DNA from: UBA4660 sp034408895
GTDB lineage: Bacteria; Bacteroidota; Bacteroidia; Flavobacteriales_D; Sanyastnellaceae
DNA length: 43,048 nucleotides
Assembly (NCBI GenBank): GCA_034408895.1
Contig: JAWXCI010000088.1
Coordinates: 1 to 43,048, forward strand
Direction: 5' to 3'
Made by a program: the position numbers and the translations under genes. A model generated the notes under the pieces. It did no database searches. It was not told the origin of the DNA and saw only the letters and a program-made list of their open reading frames with translations. Of the stretch, positions 7,949 through 15,957 are shown piece by piece (positions within the stretch are counted from its first letter, which is position 1; each line of letters opens with the position of its first letter).

Positions 7949-8950
7949 TCAGGCAATTTGCTTCAAGGCTTCTTCCAGAAGATGTTCTTTATCCACTGGA
8001 ACCACACCCACATTTTCGCACACCAGCCCGCCAGCAAGGTTGGCAAGCGAAGTAATGGTTTGTAAATCGGCCCCTGCCGCCAGGGCGAGAGCTGCGGTGC
8101 TGATTACTGTATCGCCTGCACCGCTTACATCCATGATTTCGCGCGGGTGCGCAGGTTCGTGCACGAACTCTTGTTGCGATTTGGCCATCACTCCCATTTC
8201 CGAAAGTGTAACCAGCGAAATGCTGTTCGAAATTTTTTGTTCCAATTCCACTATTGCATTTTTTAATGCAGTACTGTCCTCATTCCCGAAGTCCAGTTTC
8301 AATCCTTCAAGCAATTCCTTGAGGTTGGGTTTAAACAGGGTTACATTTTTATAGGCAAAGAAATTTTCCTTTTTGGGGTCCACTGCAGTGGGTATGTTTT
8401 TTTCCTGCGCAATGGCAATCACAGTCTCTATCACTTTGGGTGTAAGCACACCCTTATTATAGTCCTCCATAATGATAACATCCACCTTTTGTTTGTTCAG
8501 GATGTTGCGTATGCATTCCAGCAAGTTCCGCTCGTCCGTAGCATTGAGTGGTGTGGTTATCTCTTCATCCACACGCAACAGATGGTTGCTGCCGGACATT
8601 ATCCGGGTCTTCATTGTGGTCATCCGTTCTATAGAATCAATGATGCCCTCGGTAGAAAAATTTCCTTCCATCAAAATTTTCCGGAACACATCTCCCTTAC
8701 TGCCATCGCCCACCACTGAACAGATGATGGGTGTGGCTCCAAGGTTTTTTACATTGAGGGCCACGTTAGCTGCGCCCCCCAGCCGTGATTCTTTTTTCTG
8801 CACATGAAGGACAGGAACGGGCGCTTCGGGAGAAATGCGTTCCACCTTACCCCAATAATAGCAGTCAATCATAACATCGCCCACCACAAGTGCGGTGAGC
8901 GAATTCCATTTTTCAAACAGGTGCAAAAGTTCTTCTTTCGAAATTGTCAT
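7949..8950 (-). CDS. hldA: D-glycero-beta-D-manno-heptose-7-phosphate kinase-like PfkB carbohydrate kinase
   Basis: A 333-residue ribokinase/PfkB enzyme. The N-terminus has GDVMIDCYYWGKVERISPE (24-42) and the RLGGAANVA substrate loop (56-64), both close to the kinase half of HldE/RfaE, which phosphorylates heptose-7-phosphate in the ADP-heptose branch of lipopolysaccharide core synthesis. The catalytic aspartate and anion hole are in DVSGAGDT (274-281). There is no C-terminal adenylyltransferase half, so this is the monofunctional HldA form. No hldC or gmhA gene is in the window, so the exact sugar remains inferred from similarity. It lies 20 bases after the aminotransferase gene and 2 bases before trkH. 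Confidence 0.87.
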   Translation of the reverse strand: MTISKEELLHLFEKWNSLTALVVGDVMIDCYYWGKVERISPEAPVPVLHVQKKESRLGGAANVALNVKNLGATPIICSVVGDGSKGDVFRKILMEGNFSTEGIIDSIERMTTMKTRIMSGSNHLLRVDEEITTPLNATDERNLLECIRNILNKQKVDVIIMEDYNKGVLTPKVIETVIAIAQEKNIPTAVDPKKENFFAYKNVTLFKPNLKELLEGLKLDFGNEDSTALKNAIVELEQKISNSISLVTLSEMGVMAKSQQEFVHEPAHPREIMDVSGAGDTVISTAALALAAGADLQTITSLANLAGGLVCENVGVVPVDKEHLLEEALKQIA

Positions 8951-8970
8951 AAACAGATGGTAGTGATTTT

Positions 8971-10188
8971 TTAGTGAAGTGATTCCAGCGCACGTTTTAT
9001 CCTGCGCACTGCCTCTCTCAATTTTTCATCAGATGTCGCGTAAGAAATACGGATACAGTTTTCATCACCGAAAGCTTCGCCCGTCACCACGGCCACATGT
9101 TCTTTTCTCAGCATGTACATGCTCAGGTCGGTTGCGTTGCGGACGGTAGTTACACCATCGCTCTTGCCGAAGTAAGCCGATACATCGGGAAAAAAGTAGA
9201 ATGCTCCTTCAGGCAAATTGACTTTCATACCGGGAATTTCTTTCAGCAAATTATACATCATGTCTCTGCGCATCCTGAAAATTTCGACCATGTGCTGTAC
9301 AGTAGATGAATCTGCTTCAACTGCCACTTTGGTGGCCATTTGTGCTATGGAGTTGGGGCCGCTTGTAATTTGACCCTGCATTTTAGTGCAGGCATCGGCT
9401 ATCCATTTAGGCGCACCTATATAGCCCATGCGCCAGCCCGTCATTGCATAGGCTTTCGAAACTCCGTTCACGGTTACGGTGCGTTCATACATGTTTGCAA
9501 TGGATGCCATGCTAGGCGTTTTTCCGCTGAAATTTATCAGCTCATAAATCTCATCGCTGATGACGTACAATTCTTCTTTGCGGTCAATGATTTCTGCAAA
9601 CGACTCCAGTTCCTGTTGCGTGTAAACACTTCCCGTTGGATTGCATGGCGAGGAGTAGATAATGAGTTTCGTTTTTTGATTGATGGCAGCCTGAAGTTGT
9701 GCCGGTGTGATCTTGTAATCACTTTCCACAGTTGCATTAACGGGGACCGGAATTCCACCCGCAAACTTCACCAACTCAGCATAACTAACCCAGTAAGGGG
9801 ATGGCATAATCACTTCATCGCCAGGGTTAACTAAGGCCAGTATTGCATTGGCAATACTCTGCTTCGCTCCGGTAGAAATTACAATTTGATCGGCATGGTA
9901 ATGAAGATGGTTATCGCGCTGAAATTTTTTCGCGATGCTCTCGCGCACCTCTGCAAATCCATTTACAGGAGGATAGTGCGTAATGTTTTTGTCCAACGCA
10001 TCCTTAGCAGCTTGCTTAATAAATTCTGGTGTATCGAAATCGGGTTCACCCAGCGAGAGGCTTATCACATCGTGACCTTGCATGGCCAGTTCGCGACTCA
10101 TACGCGCCATGGCGAGTGTGGCACTTTCGTTCAGGAGTTGGAGAATTTTTGAAACTTCGCCCGCTTTGCGTTTTACAATTGGTTCCAT
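8971..10188 (-). CDS. Pyridoxal-phosphate aminotransferase, class I (aspartate aminotransferase family)
   Basis: The 405-residue protein is a fold-type I aminotransferase of the AspB/AspC subgroup. Landmarks are LSLGEPDFDTP (44-54), the phosphate-binding STGAKQSI (105-112), CNPTG (182-186), SDEIYE (211-216), and SKAYAMTGWRMGY (244-256), where Lys245 forms the Schiff base with PLP. The most likely reaction is transfer between aspartate and 2-oxoglutarate; broader substrate use is common in the subgroup. The ATG at 10188 gives an N-terminus about ten residues longer than many homologs, and an internal start cannot be excluded. As first gene of the minus-strand operon it probably carries the promoter in the gap upstream. 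Confidence 0.9.
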   Translation of the reverse strand: MEPIVKRKAGEVSKILQLLNESATLAMARMSRELAMQGHDVISLSLGEPDFDTPEFIKQAAKDALDKNITHYPPVNGFAEVRESIAKKFQRDNHLHYHADQIVISTGAKQSIANAILALVNPGDEVIMPSPYWVSYAELVKFAGGIPVPVNATVESDYKITPAQLQAAINQKTKLIIYSSPCNPTGSVYTQQELESFAEIIDRKEELYVISDEIYELINFSGKTPSMASIANMYERTVTVNGVSKAYAMTGWRMGYIGAPKWIADACTKMQGQITSGPNSIAQMATKVAVEADSSTVQHMVEIFRMRRDMMYNLLKEIPGMKVNLPEGAFYFFPDVSAYFGKSDGVTTVRNATDLSMYMLRKEHVAVVTGEAFGDENCIRISYATSDEKLREAVRRIKRALESLH

Positions 10189-10659
10189 CTAAAATGTTTG
10201 TGCCTTGTTCTTTGATAATTGGCGCGGCAAACTTATAGTTTGTTCAAATTTATTCTCACCGTGCTACACGCAAACCGCACATTCGGCCAGCTATCGACAA
10301 AAGCATTGATCGAAACCAAGGCTTCCATAGATTGGAGACTATTCAGAAGGAAGCATGGTGGAGCGAAATTCTGTTCGGTGTAAAGAAGGGAAGATTCATC
10401 TTAATAAATAAAAAGACTTGTTCTAAATCAGTTCTCAGTATGGAGGAAGCGCAATGCCGATAAATGTTGCATGGATAGATTTTTATTGAATGTCTTTAGG
10501 CCATTTCATCTCCGCCATGAAACCGCAATTTTCCCTGATTGCAAGGGAATTGCGGAAAGTCCCGTCCTGCCCATCAATCAGGATGATCTACTTTCGCGAA
10601 CTTTTTTGAGGAAATTGCGAGCCGCAACCACTCCCTTAAAAACATCAAACTGAAAAACT
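10189..10659. other. Gene-free divergent intergenic region with a hairpin
   Basis: I see no convincing coding sequence in these 471 bases between the divergent aminotransferase and J-domain genes. The region should contain promoters for both. A hairpin lies at 10523-10555: CCGCAATT pairs with AATTGCGG, with an inner CCCT/AGGG pair and a two-base bulge. It is not followed by a T run, so it may be a structured leader or chance. Confidence 0.5.
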
Positions 10660-11106
10660 ATGAAGAAGATTAACGATTACAGAAAACTACTTGGTGTTAC
10701 AGAAACAACCGAGTTGAAGGAACTCAAATCCATTTACCGCACCATCATGAAGGATGCACATCCCGATAAATTCTTCGATAGCGTGGAATTGAAAGAACAG
10801 GCCGAACTGCGCAGTAAGGAAATTATCGAAGCGTATCACTTTCTTGTGAGCATTGCTCCAGAAACTATTGAGCAAACCAAAGAGGCTTTTAACCAAACGC
10901 TGGCCACAGCCGGTATCGTTGATTTCAAGTACGAAAAGCAAGTGCTAAAAGTGATTTTCGCAGATGGCAATACCTATGAATTTTTCGGTGTGCCGTACAA
11001 TACCTATACTAAGATGGTGAACTCTGATTCTTGCGCTCGTTTTGTGAGACGCCATATCTCTGGCTCGTTTGTTTACAGAAGCGCAAGCAAGTTGGTAGCT
11101 GCATAA
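10660..11106 (+). CDS. Small J-domain protein fused to a KTSC domain
   Basis: The 148-residue protein joins two short modules. Residues 5-62 resemble a DnaJ J domain: YRKLLGV, the HPD triad at 34-36 in DAHPDKF, and IIEAYHFL. Residues 87-140 resemble the KTSC domain, seen as LKVIFADGNTYEFFGVPYNT and ending VRRHISGSFVYRS. J domains stimulate Hsp70 ATPase; KTSC is of unknown function and is often fused to nucleic-acid-related or RNA polymerase-associated proteins. No Hsp70 gene is nearby. A strong terminator follows, so it is probably monocistronic. Function beyond a possible Hsp70 contact is not known. Confidence 0.8.
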   Translation: MKKINDYRKLLGVTETTELKELKSIYRTIMKDAHPDKFFDSVELKEQAELRSKEIIEAYHFLVSIAPETIEQTKEAFNQTLATAGIVDFKYEKQVLKVIFADGNTYEFFGVPYNTYTKMVNSDSCARFVRRHISGSFVYRSASKLVAA

Positions 11107-11136
11107 ACAGACCTCTTGAAAATTTTAGATACAAAG

Positions 11137-11159
11137 AAGGGCAGCCAATGGCTGCCCTT
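11137..11159. terminator. Terminator shared by the J-domain gene and smpB
   Basis: A perfect 10-bp stem (AAGGGCAGCC at 11137-11146, complement at 11150-11159) closes a 3-base loop and runs into a T tract on the plus strand. It lies between convergent genes. An A tract is less developed on the other side, so it should act mainly for the plus strand. Confidence 0.88.
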
Positions 11160-11201
11160 TTTTGTTGTTGGTTTTTAATAATTCCGCAGGTAATTGATTT
11201 T

Positions 11202-11639
11202 TCATTCGCTTCTATCCATCTCCCGTTTCAGATCTTTCTCCTTCAACGATTCGCGTTTGTCGCCCACATTTTTTCCCTTGGCTAAAGCAATTTTCAATTT
11301 CGCCCAGCCTTTTTCATTGATGAAAAGAAGTGTGGGAACAACGGTGATTCCGGCATCCTTCAACTTGCGTTCAATCTTGCTCAGCTCCTGGTGATGGAGC
11401 AAAAGCTTTCTTTCCCTGCGCTCCTTGTGCTGGCTGTATCCGGCATTTTCATAGGGTGCAATGTGCATACTGATGAGGTACAATTCCCCTTTACTCATCT
11501 TGCAATAAGCATCGGTGATATTGGCTTTGCTTGCACGCACAGCTTTTATTTCCGAACCGGTGAGTTGAATACCTGCAACAAATTCTTCCAACAGGAAAAA
11601 CCGGAACTCTGCTTTTTTATTCTTGATCTCGACAGCCAT
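11202..11639 (-). CDS. smpB: SsrA-binding protein SmpB
   Basis: This 145-residue protein binds tmRNA and delivers it to stalled ribosomes for trans-translation. Visible family features are IKNKKAEFRFFLLEEFVAGI, LTGSEIKAVRASKANI, YCKMSKGELYLISMHIAPY and the basic C-terminal tail rich in Lys and Arg (GKNVGDKRESLKEKDLKR) that enters the decoding centre. The frame continues upstream to 11753, but that extension is translated from a low-complexity GGCAGT repeat and is not real. I use the ATG at 11639. The tmRNA gene itself was not found in this window. Confidence 0.94.
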   Translation of the reverse strand: MAVEIKNKKAEFRFFLLEEFVAGIQLTGSEIKAVRASKANITDAYCKMSKGELYLISMHIAPYENAGYSQHKERRERKLLLHHQELSKIERKLKDAGITVVPTLLFINEKGWAKLKIALAKGKNVGDKRESLKEKDLKREMDRSE

Positions 11640-11656
11640 AGTGATTGTGCTGCAAA

Positions 11657-11687
11657 GTAGGCAGTGGGCAGTACGCAGTAGGCAGTA
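11657..11687. repeat. GGCAGT-type low-complexity intergenic repeat
   Basis: About four imperfect copies of GTAGGCAGT/GTGGGCAGT lie just upstream of smpB. Related TTGGCAG words occur in other intergenic spaces at about 250-280, 21693-21813 and 38243-38262 but not within genes. Confidence 0.6.
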
Positions 11688-11752
11688 TCTTGAAATGAAA
11701 TAAAAGGTACAATTGTGTTTTGGGCGGCAGGGTGCAATGTTTAAGCTCGTCA

Positions 11753-11778
11753 TAGATTCGCGCTCTTCTCAAAAAAAC
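11753..11778 (+). promoter_or_regulatory. Putative promoter -7 box and A-rich leader of the first TonB receptor gene
   Basis: TAGATTCG resembles the Bacteroidota -7 box TAnnTTTG. It is followed by CGC, then TTCTCAAAAAAAC. The same 26-base arrangement occurs at 23932-23957 with 23 identical positions, again directly upstream of a gene. An A-rich leader without Shine-Dalgarno is typical of this phylum. Confidence 0.5.
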
Positions 11779-11795
11779 CAACCATCTTAAAGTCT

Positions 11796-14180
11796 ATGGT
11801 CTATCATTCGTCATCACTGCGTATGCAAAACGCAGAAATAAGATTAAGCAACGCGGCCCATCTTATTCGTGCGGTGCTTTTCGTTACACTCTTCTTTTCA
11901 CTTTCAGTCACTGCATTTTCGCAGGGCAGCATTCGCGGATTTGTGAAAAACGAAAGCGATGGTGAGCCGGTATTGTTTGCAAATGTTTTTCTTGAAGGAA
12001 CCACTATAGGTGCCGCTGCCGATGACAATGGCTACTACTCTATCAGCAAAATTCCTGCGGGCAGTTATACTATCATCGTGCAGAGTTCAGAACATGAACA
12101 ATTTACACAATCGGTAACGATTGAAAACGGGCAAACACTTGCTCTCAATTTTCTGCTAAAACCAAAAAGCACCGACCTCGGTACCATCGAAATCAGTTCG
12201 GATTACACCGAGCAACGCACACAGATTCGAGTGTCGGTAGAAACCATTAGACCCGAAGATTTTAAACGCACACCTTCCTTTGGCGGACAACCGGATTTGG
12301 TACAGGTGCTCACCACCCTGCCCGGTTTTATTTCTACGGGAGACCAGGGCGGGCAGATTTATATCCGCGGTGGCTCACCCATACAAAATAAAGTGTTGCT
12401 GGATGGAATGATTGTTTACAACGCATTTCACTCCATTGGTTTGTTTTCCGTTTTCGATACCGACATAATTGCCAATGCCGATGTGTATAGCGGTGGTTTC
12501 GGGGCGCAGTTTGGCGGAAGAATTTCATCCGTGATGGACATCACCACGCGCGATGGCAACAAGCAGGAGTTTGCCGGAAAAATTGGAGGCAATCCTTTTG
12601 GTGCGCGTGTTCTTATCGAAGGGCCACTCAAGAAACTGAATGACAACGGTGGCGGAATTTCTTATATGCTTTCCACCAAGACATCATACCTCAACCGCAC
12701 CTCGCCTGTGCTTTATAAGTACATCAACAACGGGGATGGCCTGCCTTTCAGCTACACTGACATCTACGGCAAAGTTTCTTTCGGTGGTGCGGGTTCAAAA
12801 TTTAATGTGTTCGGTTTTTCTTTTTCCGATGATGTAACCAACTATCAATCGCTGGGCAAACTGGCTTGGTCTAACAGTGGTGGGGGAGCAAACTTTGTGG
12901 TGGTGCCTGGCGGTTCCAGCACACTCATCAGCGGAAACTTTGCCAGCAGCAAATACAACATCATCTTAAAAGAAGAAACCGCCCCCGATCGGTCTTCATC
13001 CATTGGAGGTTTCAACTTCGGACTCGATTTTAAAAGCGTACCGGGTGATAATGAATTGAAATATGGAGTGGAAGTGGTGGGCTTCAGCACGGACTATCAA
13101 ACATTCAATGCCATAGGTGTAAAAGCGGAACAACATCAGAACACCACCGAACTTAACTTCTATACAACCTACAAAATTTCAATAGGCAAATGGCTGGTGG
13201 AACCGGGTGTCAGGATTCAGTATTATGGTTCAGCCGGTGTGTTATCGCCCGAACCACGGCTGGGGGCCAAGTTCAAAGCCAGCGAACGCCTTCGCCTAAA
13301 AGTGGCAGCAGGGGTTTACTCGCAAAACCTGATGGCCGCCAACAGCGACCGCGATGTGGTGAACCTCTTCTACGGATTTCTGGCAGGACCGGATAACCTG
13401 CAGGACACTTTTGTGGACCCCAACGGCAATACCCGCCAAGTGCGCAACCGTATTCAAAAAGCAAATCATTTAATTGCCGGTTTCGAGTTTGATATTTCCG
13501 AATTATGGAACTTAAATGTGGAAGCGTATTACCGCGATTTCCGTCAAGTAACCAACACCAACCGCAACAAACTATTTGATGCGAACGATCCAAATAACTT
13601 TTCCCGCCCCGATGAATTGAAACTGGATTTTATTGTGGAATCCGGAGTGGCCACCGGCATTGATCTGGTGATGAAATACGAATATAAACGCACCTACTTC
13701 TGGTTTGTATATTCACTGGGCAACGTGGACAGGTGGGATGGTTTCCGGTGGTACAACCCCGTATTCGACCGTAGGCACAACGTAAACGTGGTGTTCTCCA
13801 AGGGATGGGGCAAAAACGGCACATGGGAAGTGAGCGGCAGGTGGAACCTGGGCAGTGGCCTCCCCTTTACCCAAACCCAGGGCTACTTCCAGCCGCCCGG
13901 AATTACCGATGGTATAGCCACTGACTATGTGGTGGCCAATGCCGATGACATTGGCATATACTACGCAGCTTTGAACGAAGGCCGCCTCCCCTATTTCCAC
14001 CGCATGGACATCAATTTGCGGAAAACAATGCAACTGAGCAAGAAGGTGAAAATGGAAGCCAACGTGGGTGTAAACAATGTGTATAACCGAGCCAATGTGT
14101 TCTATATTGATCGTGTAACCGGCAAGAAAATAGATCAGTTGCCCATACTTCCTTCTATTGGAGTGGATATTAGTTTTTAG
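11796..14180 (+). CDS. TonB-dependent outer-membrane receptor with N-terminal carboxypeptidase-like domain
   Basis: The 794-residue protein has a signal segment (LIRAVLFVTLFFSLSVTAFS), then a CarboxypepD_reg-like beta domain (GFVKNESDGEPVLFANVFL, about residues 48-125), a plug (TLPGFISTGDQGGQIYIRGG and VLLDGMIVYNAFH), and a 22-strand-type barrel ending in phenylalanine (GVDISF), the usual BAM signal. It would import a ligand bound at the surface using TonB energy. No SusD partner is adjacent, so it is not a Sus-type pair and the ligand is unknown. The start may instead be the ATG at 11823. The TAG stop is formed by the junction with the MITE-like element: T and A come from the target site and G is the element's first base. 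Confidence 0.9.
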   Translation: MVYHSSSLRMQNAEIRLSNAAHLIRAVLFVTLFFSLSVTAFSQGSIRGFVKNESDGEPVLFANVFLEGTTIGAAADDNGYYSISKIPAGSYTIIVQSSEHEQFTQSVTIENGQTLALNFLLKPKSTDLGTIEISSDYTEQRTQIRVSVETIRPEDFKRTPSFGGQPDLVQVLTTLPGFISTGDQGGQIYIRGGSPIQNKVLLDGMIVYNAFHSIGLFSVFDTDIIANADVYSGGFGAQFGGRISSVMDITTRDGNKQEFAGKIGGNPFGARVLIEGPLKKLNDNGGGISYMLSTKTSYLNRTSPVLYKYINNGDGLPFSYTDIYGKVSFGGAGSKFNVFGFSFSDDVTNYQSLGKLAWSNSGGGANFVVVPGGSSTLISGNFASSKYNIILKEETAPDRSSSIGGFNFGLDFKSVPGDNELKYGVEVVGFSTDYQTFNAIGVKAEQHQNTTELNFYTTYKISIGKWLVEPGVRIQYYGSAGVLSPEPRLGAKFKASERLRLKVAAGVYSQNLMAANSDRDVVNLFYGFLAGPDNLQDTFVDPNGNTRQVRNRIQKANHLIAGFEFDISELWNLNVEAYYRDFRQVTNTNRNKLFDANDPNNFSRPDELKLDFIVESGVATGIDLVMKYEYKRTYFWFVYSLGNVDRWDGFRWYNPVFDRRHNVNVVFSKGWGKNGTWEVSGRWNLGSGLPFTQTQGYFQPPGITDGIATDYVVANADDIGIYYAALNEGRLPYFHRMDINLRKTMQLSKKVKMEANVGVNNVYNRANVFYIDRVTGKKIDQLPILPSIGVDISF

Positions 14181-14321
14181 GGCACCTCTAAAAACCTTCA
14201 TTTGTCCCGTCCCTACCCTTCGCAAAGGGAAGGGATTACGGCTACAAGTGAAGCCGCACGTACCATTCAATTTGGGAAGGGTAGGGTTGGAAGTTTCATT
14301 TTGAGGTTTTTAGAGGTGCCC
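14180..14321. mobile_element. MITE-like element with 18-bp terminal inverted repeats and TTTA target duplication
   Basis: GGGCACCTCTAAAAACCT begins at 14180 and its perfect complement ends at 14321. Inside, CCCTACCCTT (14211-14220) pairs with AAGGGTAGGG (14277-14286), and a small hairpin sits at 14237-14252, so the whole 142 bases can fold into one long hairpin. The flanks are TTTA at 14176-14179 and TTTA at 14322-14325, as expected for a four-base target duplication. There is no coding capacity. This is what a non-autonomous derivative of a DDE insertion sequence looks like; the parent family is not identified. It lies exactly at the end of the TonB receptor gene. Confidence 0.82.
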
Positions 14322-14325
14322 TTTA

Positions 14326-14787
14326 GCGTAGCTCCATTAACCTGTGGGCCACTGTTGACCGCCACAAGAGTGTAATAAATTATCTTCAATATCCTTAGTT
14401 GGGGTATGCGCTTGCCTTCTGTGCGGAAGCGCGGCCATCTATACAACGCTTCAACCCCCCTGATGTTTATGGCAGACCACGGGAAGGGCTGCGGCCTGTA
14501 ATTGTGCTAATTGTACCCTTAAAAAATTTTACTATTACTGCTGCGGAGTATTGTATTGTTGTCGGCTTAAATATGCGACTTGCGATTCCCTTTCTGTGGG
14601 GGAAGAGAGTGCGCGGAACCTTAAACAATTTATTTAATTTTTCTAACTATGGATAACCAATTACCTGTTCTCTACGAATATCTTGAACTCGGAATGATTT
14701 TTTCTGTTCAGATAACCACTAATCATCAACCTTACAGCAAGAAGAAAAAATTTTACATTTGCGCATTGAACTTTTCCACAAGACAAA
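14326..14787. other. Gene-poor stretch after the MITE, upstream of the response regulator
   Basis: No convincing gene is seen. The last 170 bases are noticeably A+T rich, like the response regulator that follows. A short frame from ATG 14649 to TAA 14795 (48 codons) overlaps the regulator start by eight bases but contains the likely promoter, so I treat it as unsupported. The rest shows no recognisable RNA or repeat. Confidence 0.4.
14754..14761 (+). promoter_or_regulatory. Putative -7 box of the response regulator gene
   Basis: TACATTTG is an exact match to TAnnTTTG, followed by CGCA, and stands 27 bases before the ATG at 14788. The upstream -33 TTG is not clear. Confidence 0.45.
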
Positions 14788-15213
14788 ATGAATAAAAACG
14801 GAGCAATTATTATCGTTGAAGATGACGCTGATGACCAGGAGATGTTTATTGAAGTATTTAAAGAACTCAATTATAAAAATGAAGTTGTTTTTTTTAATGA
14901 CGGACAAGAAGCACTTAACTATTTGAGCGCAAAAACCATAGAGCCTTTCATTGTTTTTTCTGACATCAATATGCCAAAGCTAAATGGCATGGAGCTAAGA
15001 AAGCAAATACACGAAAACGAGGACATGCGCTTAAAAACTATCCCTTACTTATTTTTTACAACAACTGCTCAACAAGAAGCTGTTGTGGAAGCTTACTCAA
15101 AATCTATTCAAGGATTTTTTATCAAGCCTTCGACTTTTCAAGATTTAAAAAGTATCTTGAAAACAATAGTTGAGTATTGGCAAAAGTGTGAATCTCCAAA
15201 CTACGTTAAGTAA
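14788..15213 (+). CDS. Single-domain response regulator (receiver only)
   Basis: The 141-residue protein is one CheY-like receiver domain without an output domain. The acidic pocket is VEDDADD (residues 10-16), the phosphorylated aspartate is in FSDINMPKLNG, the switch threonine in FFTTTA, and the conserved lysine in FFIKPS. The insert after the phosphorylation site (EDMRLKTIPYLFFT) is typical of the Rcp1-like group that partners with phytochrome-like or hybrid kinases. No kinase is adjacent; the nearest are at 27-32 kb. The gene is visibly richer in A and T than the flanking receptor and cysS genes, which suggests acquisition. Its TAA lies inside the stem of the terminator. Confidence 0.9.
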   Translation: MNKNGAIIIVEDDADDQEMFIEVFKELNYKNEVVFFNDGQEALNYLSAKTIEPFIVFSDINMPKLNGMELRKQIHENEDMRLKTIPYLFFTTTAQQEAVVEAYSKSIQGFFIKPSTFQDLKSILKTIVEYWQKCESPNYVK

Positions 15214-15234
15214 CCTGCATATTGAAGCAGGTTA
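15211..15234 (+). terminator. Terminator of the response regulator gene
   Basis: TAACCTGC (15211-15218) pairs with GCAGGTTA (15227-15234), with an 8-base loop and a short A/T-rich tail. The stop codon is the first three bases of the stem. Confidence 0.65.
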
Positions 15235-15322
15235 TTTATTCCCTCCCCTCCCCCCAGCCGCCACACTCCCCGAAGAATCGGGACATGCAGGGCGGTCTTT
15301 TAAGAAGTTTCCGGACTTCCCT

Positions 15323-15359
15323 TTTTTTCATTGGAATGCATGTGCTCCCTTCGATCGGT
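15323..15359 (+). repeat. 37-bp direct repeat, copy 1, upstream of the toxin-antitoxin pair
   Basis: The 37 bases starting with six T and CATTGGAATGCATGTGCTCC are identical to 15958-15994. This copy ends 47 bases before the antitoxin ATG and about 22 bases before its -7 box. It contains an imperfect dyad (GGAATGCA / TGTGCTCC) that could be an operator. Confidence 0.85.
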
Positions 15360-15381
15360 GCATCCCGCCACCGCCCATACC

Positions 15382-15389
15382 TATTTTTG
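15382..15389 (+). promoter_or_regulatory. Putative -7 box of the toxin-antitoxin operon
   Basis: TATTTTTG matches TAnnTTTG and lies 17 bases before the antitoxin start. The repeat copy 1 ends where a -33 element would be expected, consistent with autoregulated repression by antitoxin, which is inference. Confidence 0.45.
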
Positions 15390-15406
15390 TTCTAAAATCA
15401 TTCGAG

Positions 15407-15622
15407 ATGACCAGCCTTGTATTTACCGCAGAAAAGAAATCCAGCCTGAAACGCCTTACAGAAATTGCGCAACAACTTGGCATCCGCGTGAGCACACTTA
15501 CCATAGAAGAAATGGAAGACCTTGGACTTTTGCGCGCCATGCGCCAGGCCGAGAATGATAAGCGCGTTTCTACCAAAAACCTGGTGGCCAACTTGCGCAA
15601 GCGTGCGGATGAAAACAAGTAG
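15407..15622 (+). CDS. Antitoxin of a type II toxin-antitoxin pair
   Basis: The 71-residue protein has an N-terminal helical half (SLKRLTEIAQQLGIRVSTL) and then EEMEDLGLLRAMRQAE and a lysine/arginine-rich tail, the arrangement of short Bacteroidota antitoxins in which an EDxxLxxAM segment precedes a toxin-binding tail. The frame is open far upstream, but the ATG at 15407 follows the -7 box and fits the family size. It overlaps the toxin start by 14 bases, as is usual for antitoxin-first operons. It should neutralise the toxin and repress the operon. The precise antitoxin family is not recognised. Confidence 0.75.
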   Translation: MTSLVFTAEKKSSLKRLTEIAQQLGIRVSTLTIEEMEDLGLLRAMRQAENDKRVSTKNLVANLRKRADENK

Positions 15623-15875
15623 CGCCCGAAGATTTGAGAAAGACCTTGAAGACATCCTCGATAGCAAACTGCTTTTGAAAATTGCATTCCTACTCGAAGG
15701 GGTCGAACAGGCAAAGATTTTCTCCCAAATCAAGAATACCAAACAACTGAAAGGAGCAAAGGATTTCTACCGCATCCGCATTGGCCATTACCGCATTGGA
15801 TTTCTTTATCGCAACAATGAAATTGTTTTTCTCCGCTTCGGACATCGGCAGGATTTCTACAACCTGTTTCCGTAG
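15609..15875 (+). CDS. RelE/ParE-superfamily toxin
   Basis: This 88-residue protein begins MKTSSARRFEKDLEDI and continues to IKNTKQLKGAKDFYRIRIG, HYRIGFLYRNNEIVFLRFGHR and QDFYNLFP. The YRIRIGHYRIGF strand pair and terminal HRxDFY segment are typical of RelE-type ribosome-dependent mRNA interferases; ParE-type gyrase poisons share the fold and cannot be excluded. Residues expected at the active site (arginines in the strands and the histidine in FGHR) are present, so it looks intact. It starts inside the antitoxin gene, giving tight coupling. Together they sit between two copies of a 37-bp repeat. Confidence 0.88.
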   Translation: MKTSSARRFEKDLEDILDSKLLLKIAFLLEGVEQAKIFSQIKNTKQLKGAKDFYRIRIGHYRIGFLYRNNEIVFLRFGHRQDFYNLFP

Positions 15876-15899
15876 GTGATAACAGCACAACCAACTTTC

Positions 15900-15944
15900 A
15901 ACCCGCTGGGCAGTTTTGTAAACTGCCACAACCAGAAGCGGGTT
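15900..15944. other. Two-stem hairpin after the toxin gene
   Basis: AACCCGCT (15900-15907) pairs with AGCGGGTT (15937-15944), and inside GGCAGTTT (15909-15916) pairs with AAACTGCC (15920-15927). It begins 25 bases after the toxin stop and ends 13 bases before repeat copy 2. Without a T run it is a poor intrinsic terminator. Confidence 0.6.
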
Positions 15945-15957
15945 TATGCATCACTTC

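Noticed and set aside
10471..10653. 60-codon frame before the J-domain gene
   Set aside because: No family resemblance, includes a hairpin, and lies where promoters are expected.
11640..11753. N-terminal extension of SmpB
   Set aside because: Translated from GGCAGT low-complexity sequence; SmpB starts at ATG 11639 by family length.
14399..14656. 85-codon frame after the MITE
   Set aside because: Mixed composition with no family resemblance, no clear start, in a gene-poor stretch; probably chance.
14649..14795. 48-codon frame overlapping the response regulator start
   Set aside because: Contains the likely -7 box of the regulator and shows no recognisable family; not supported as a gene.
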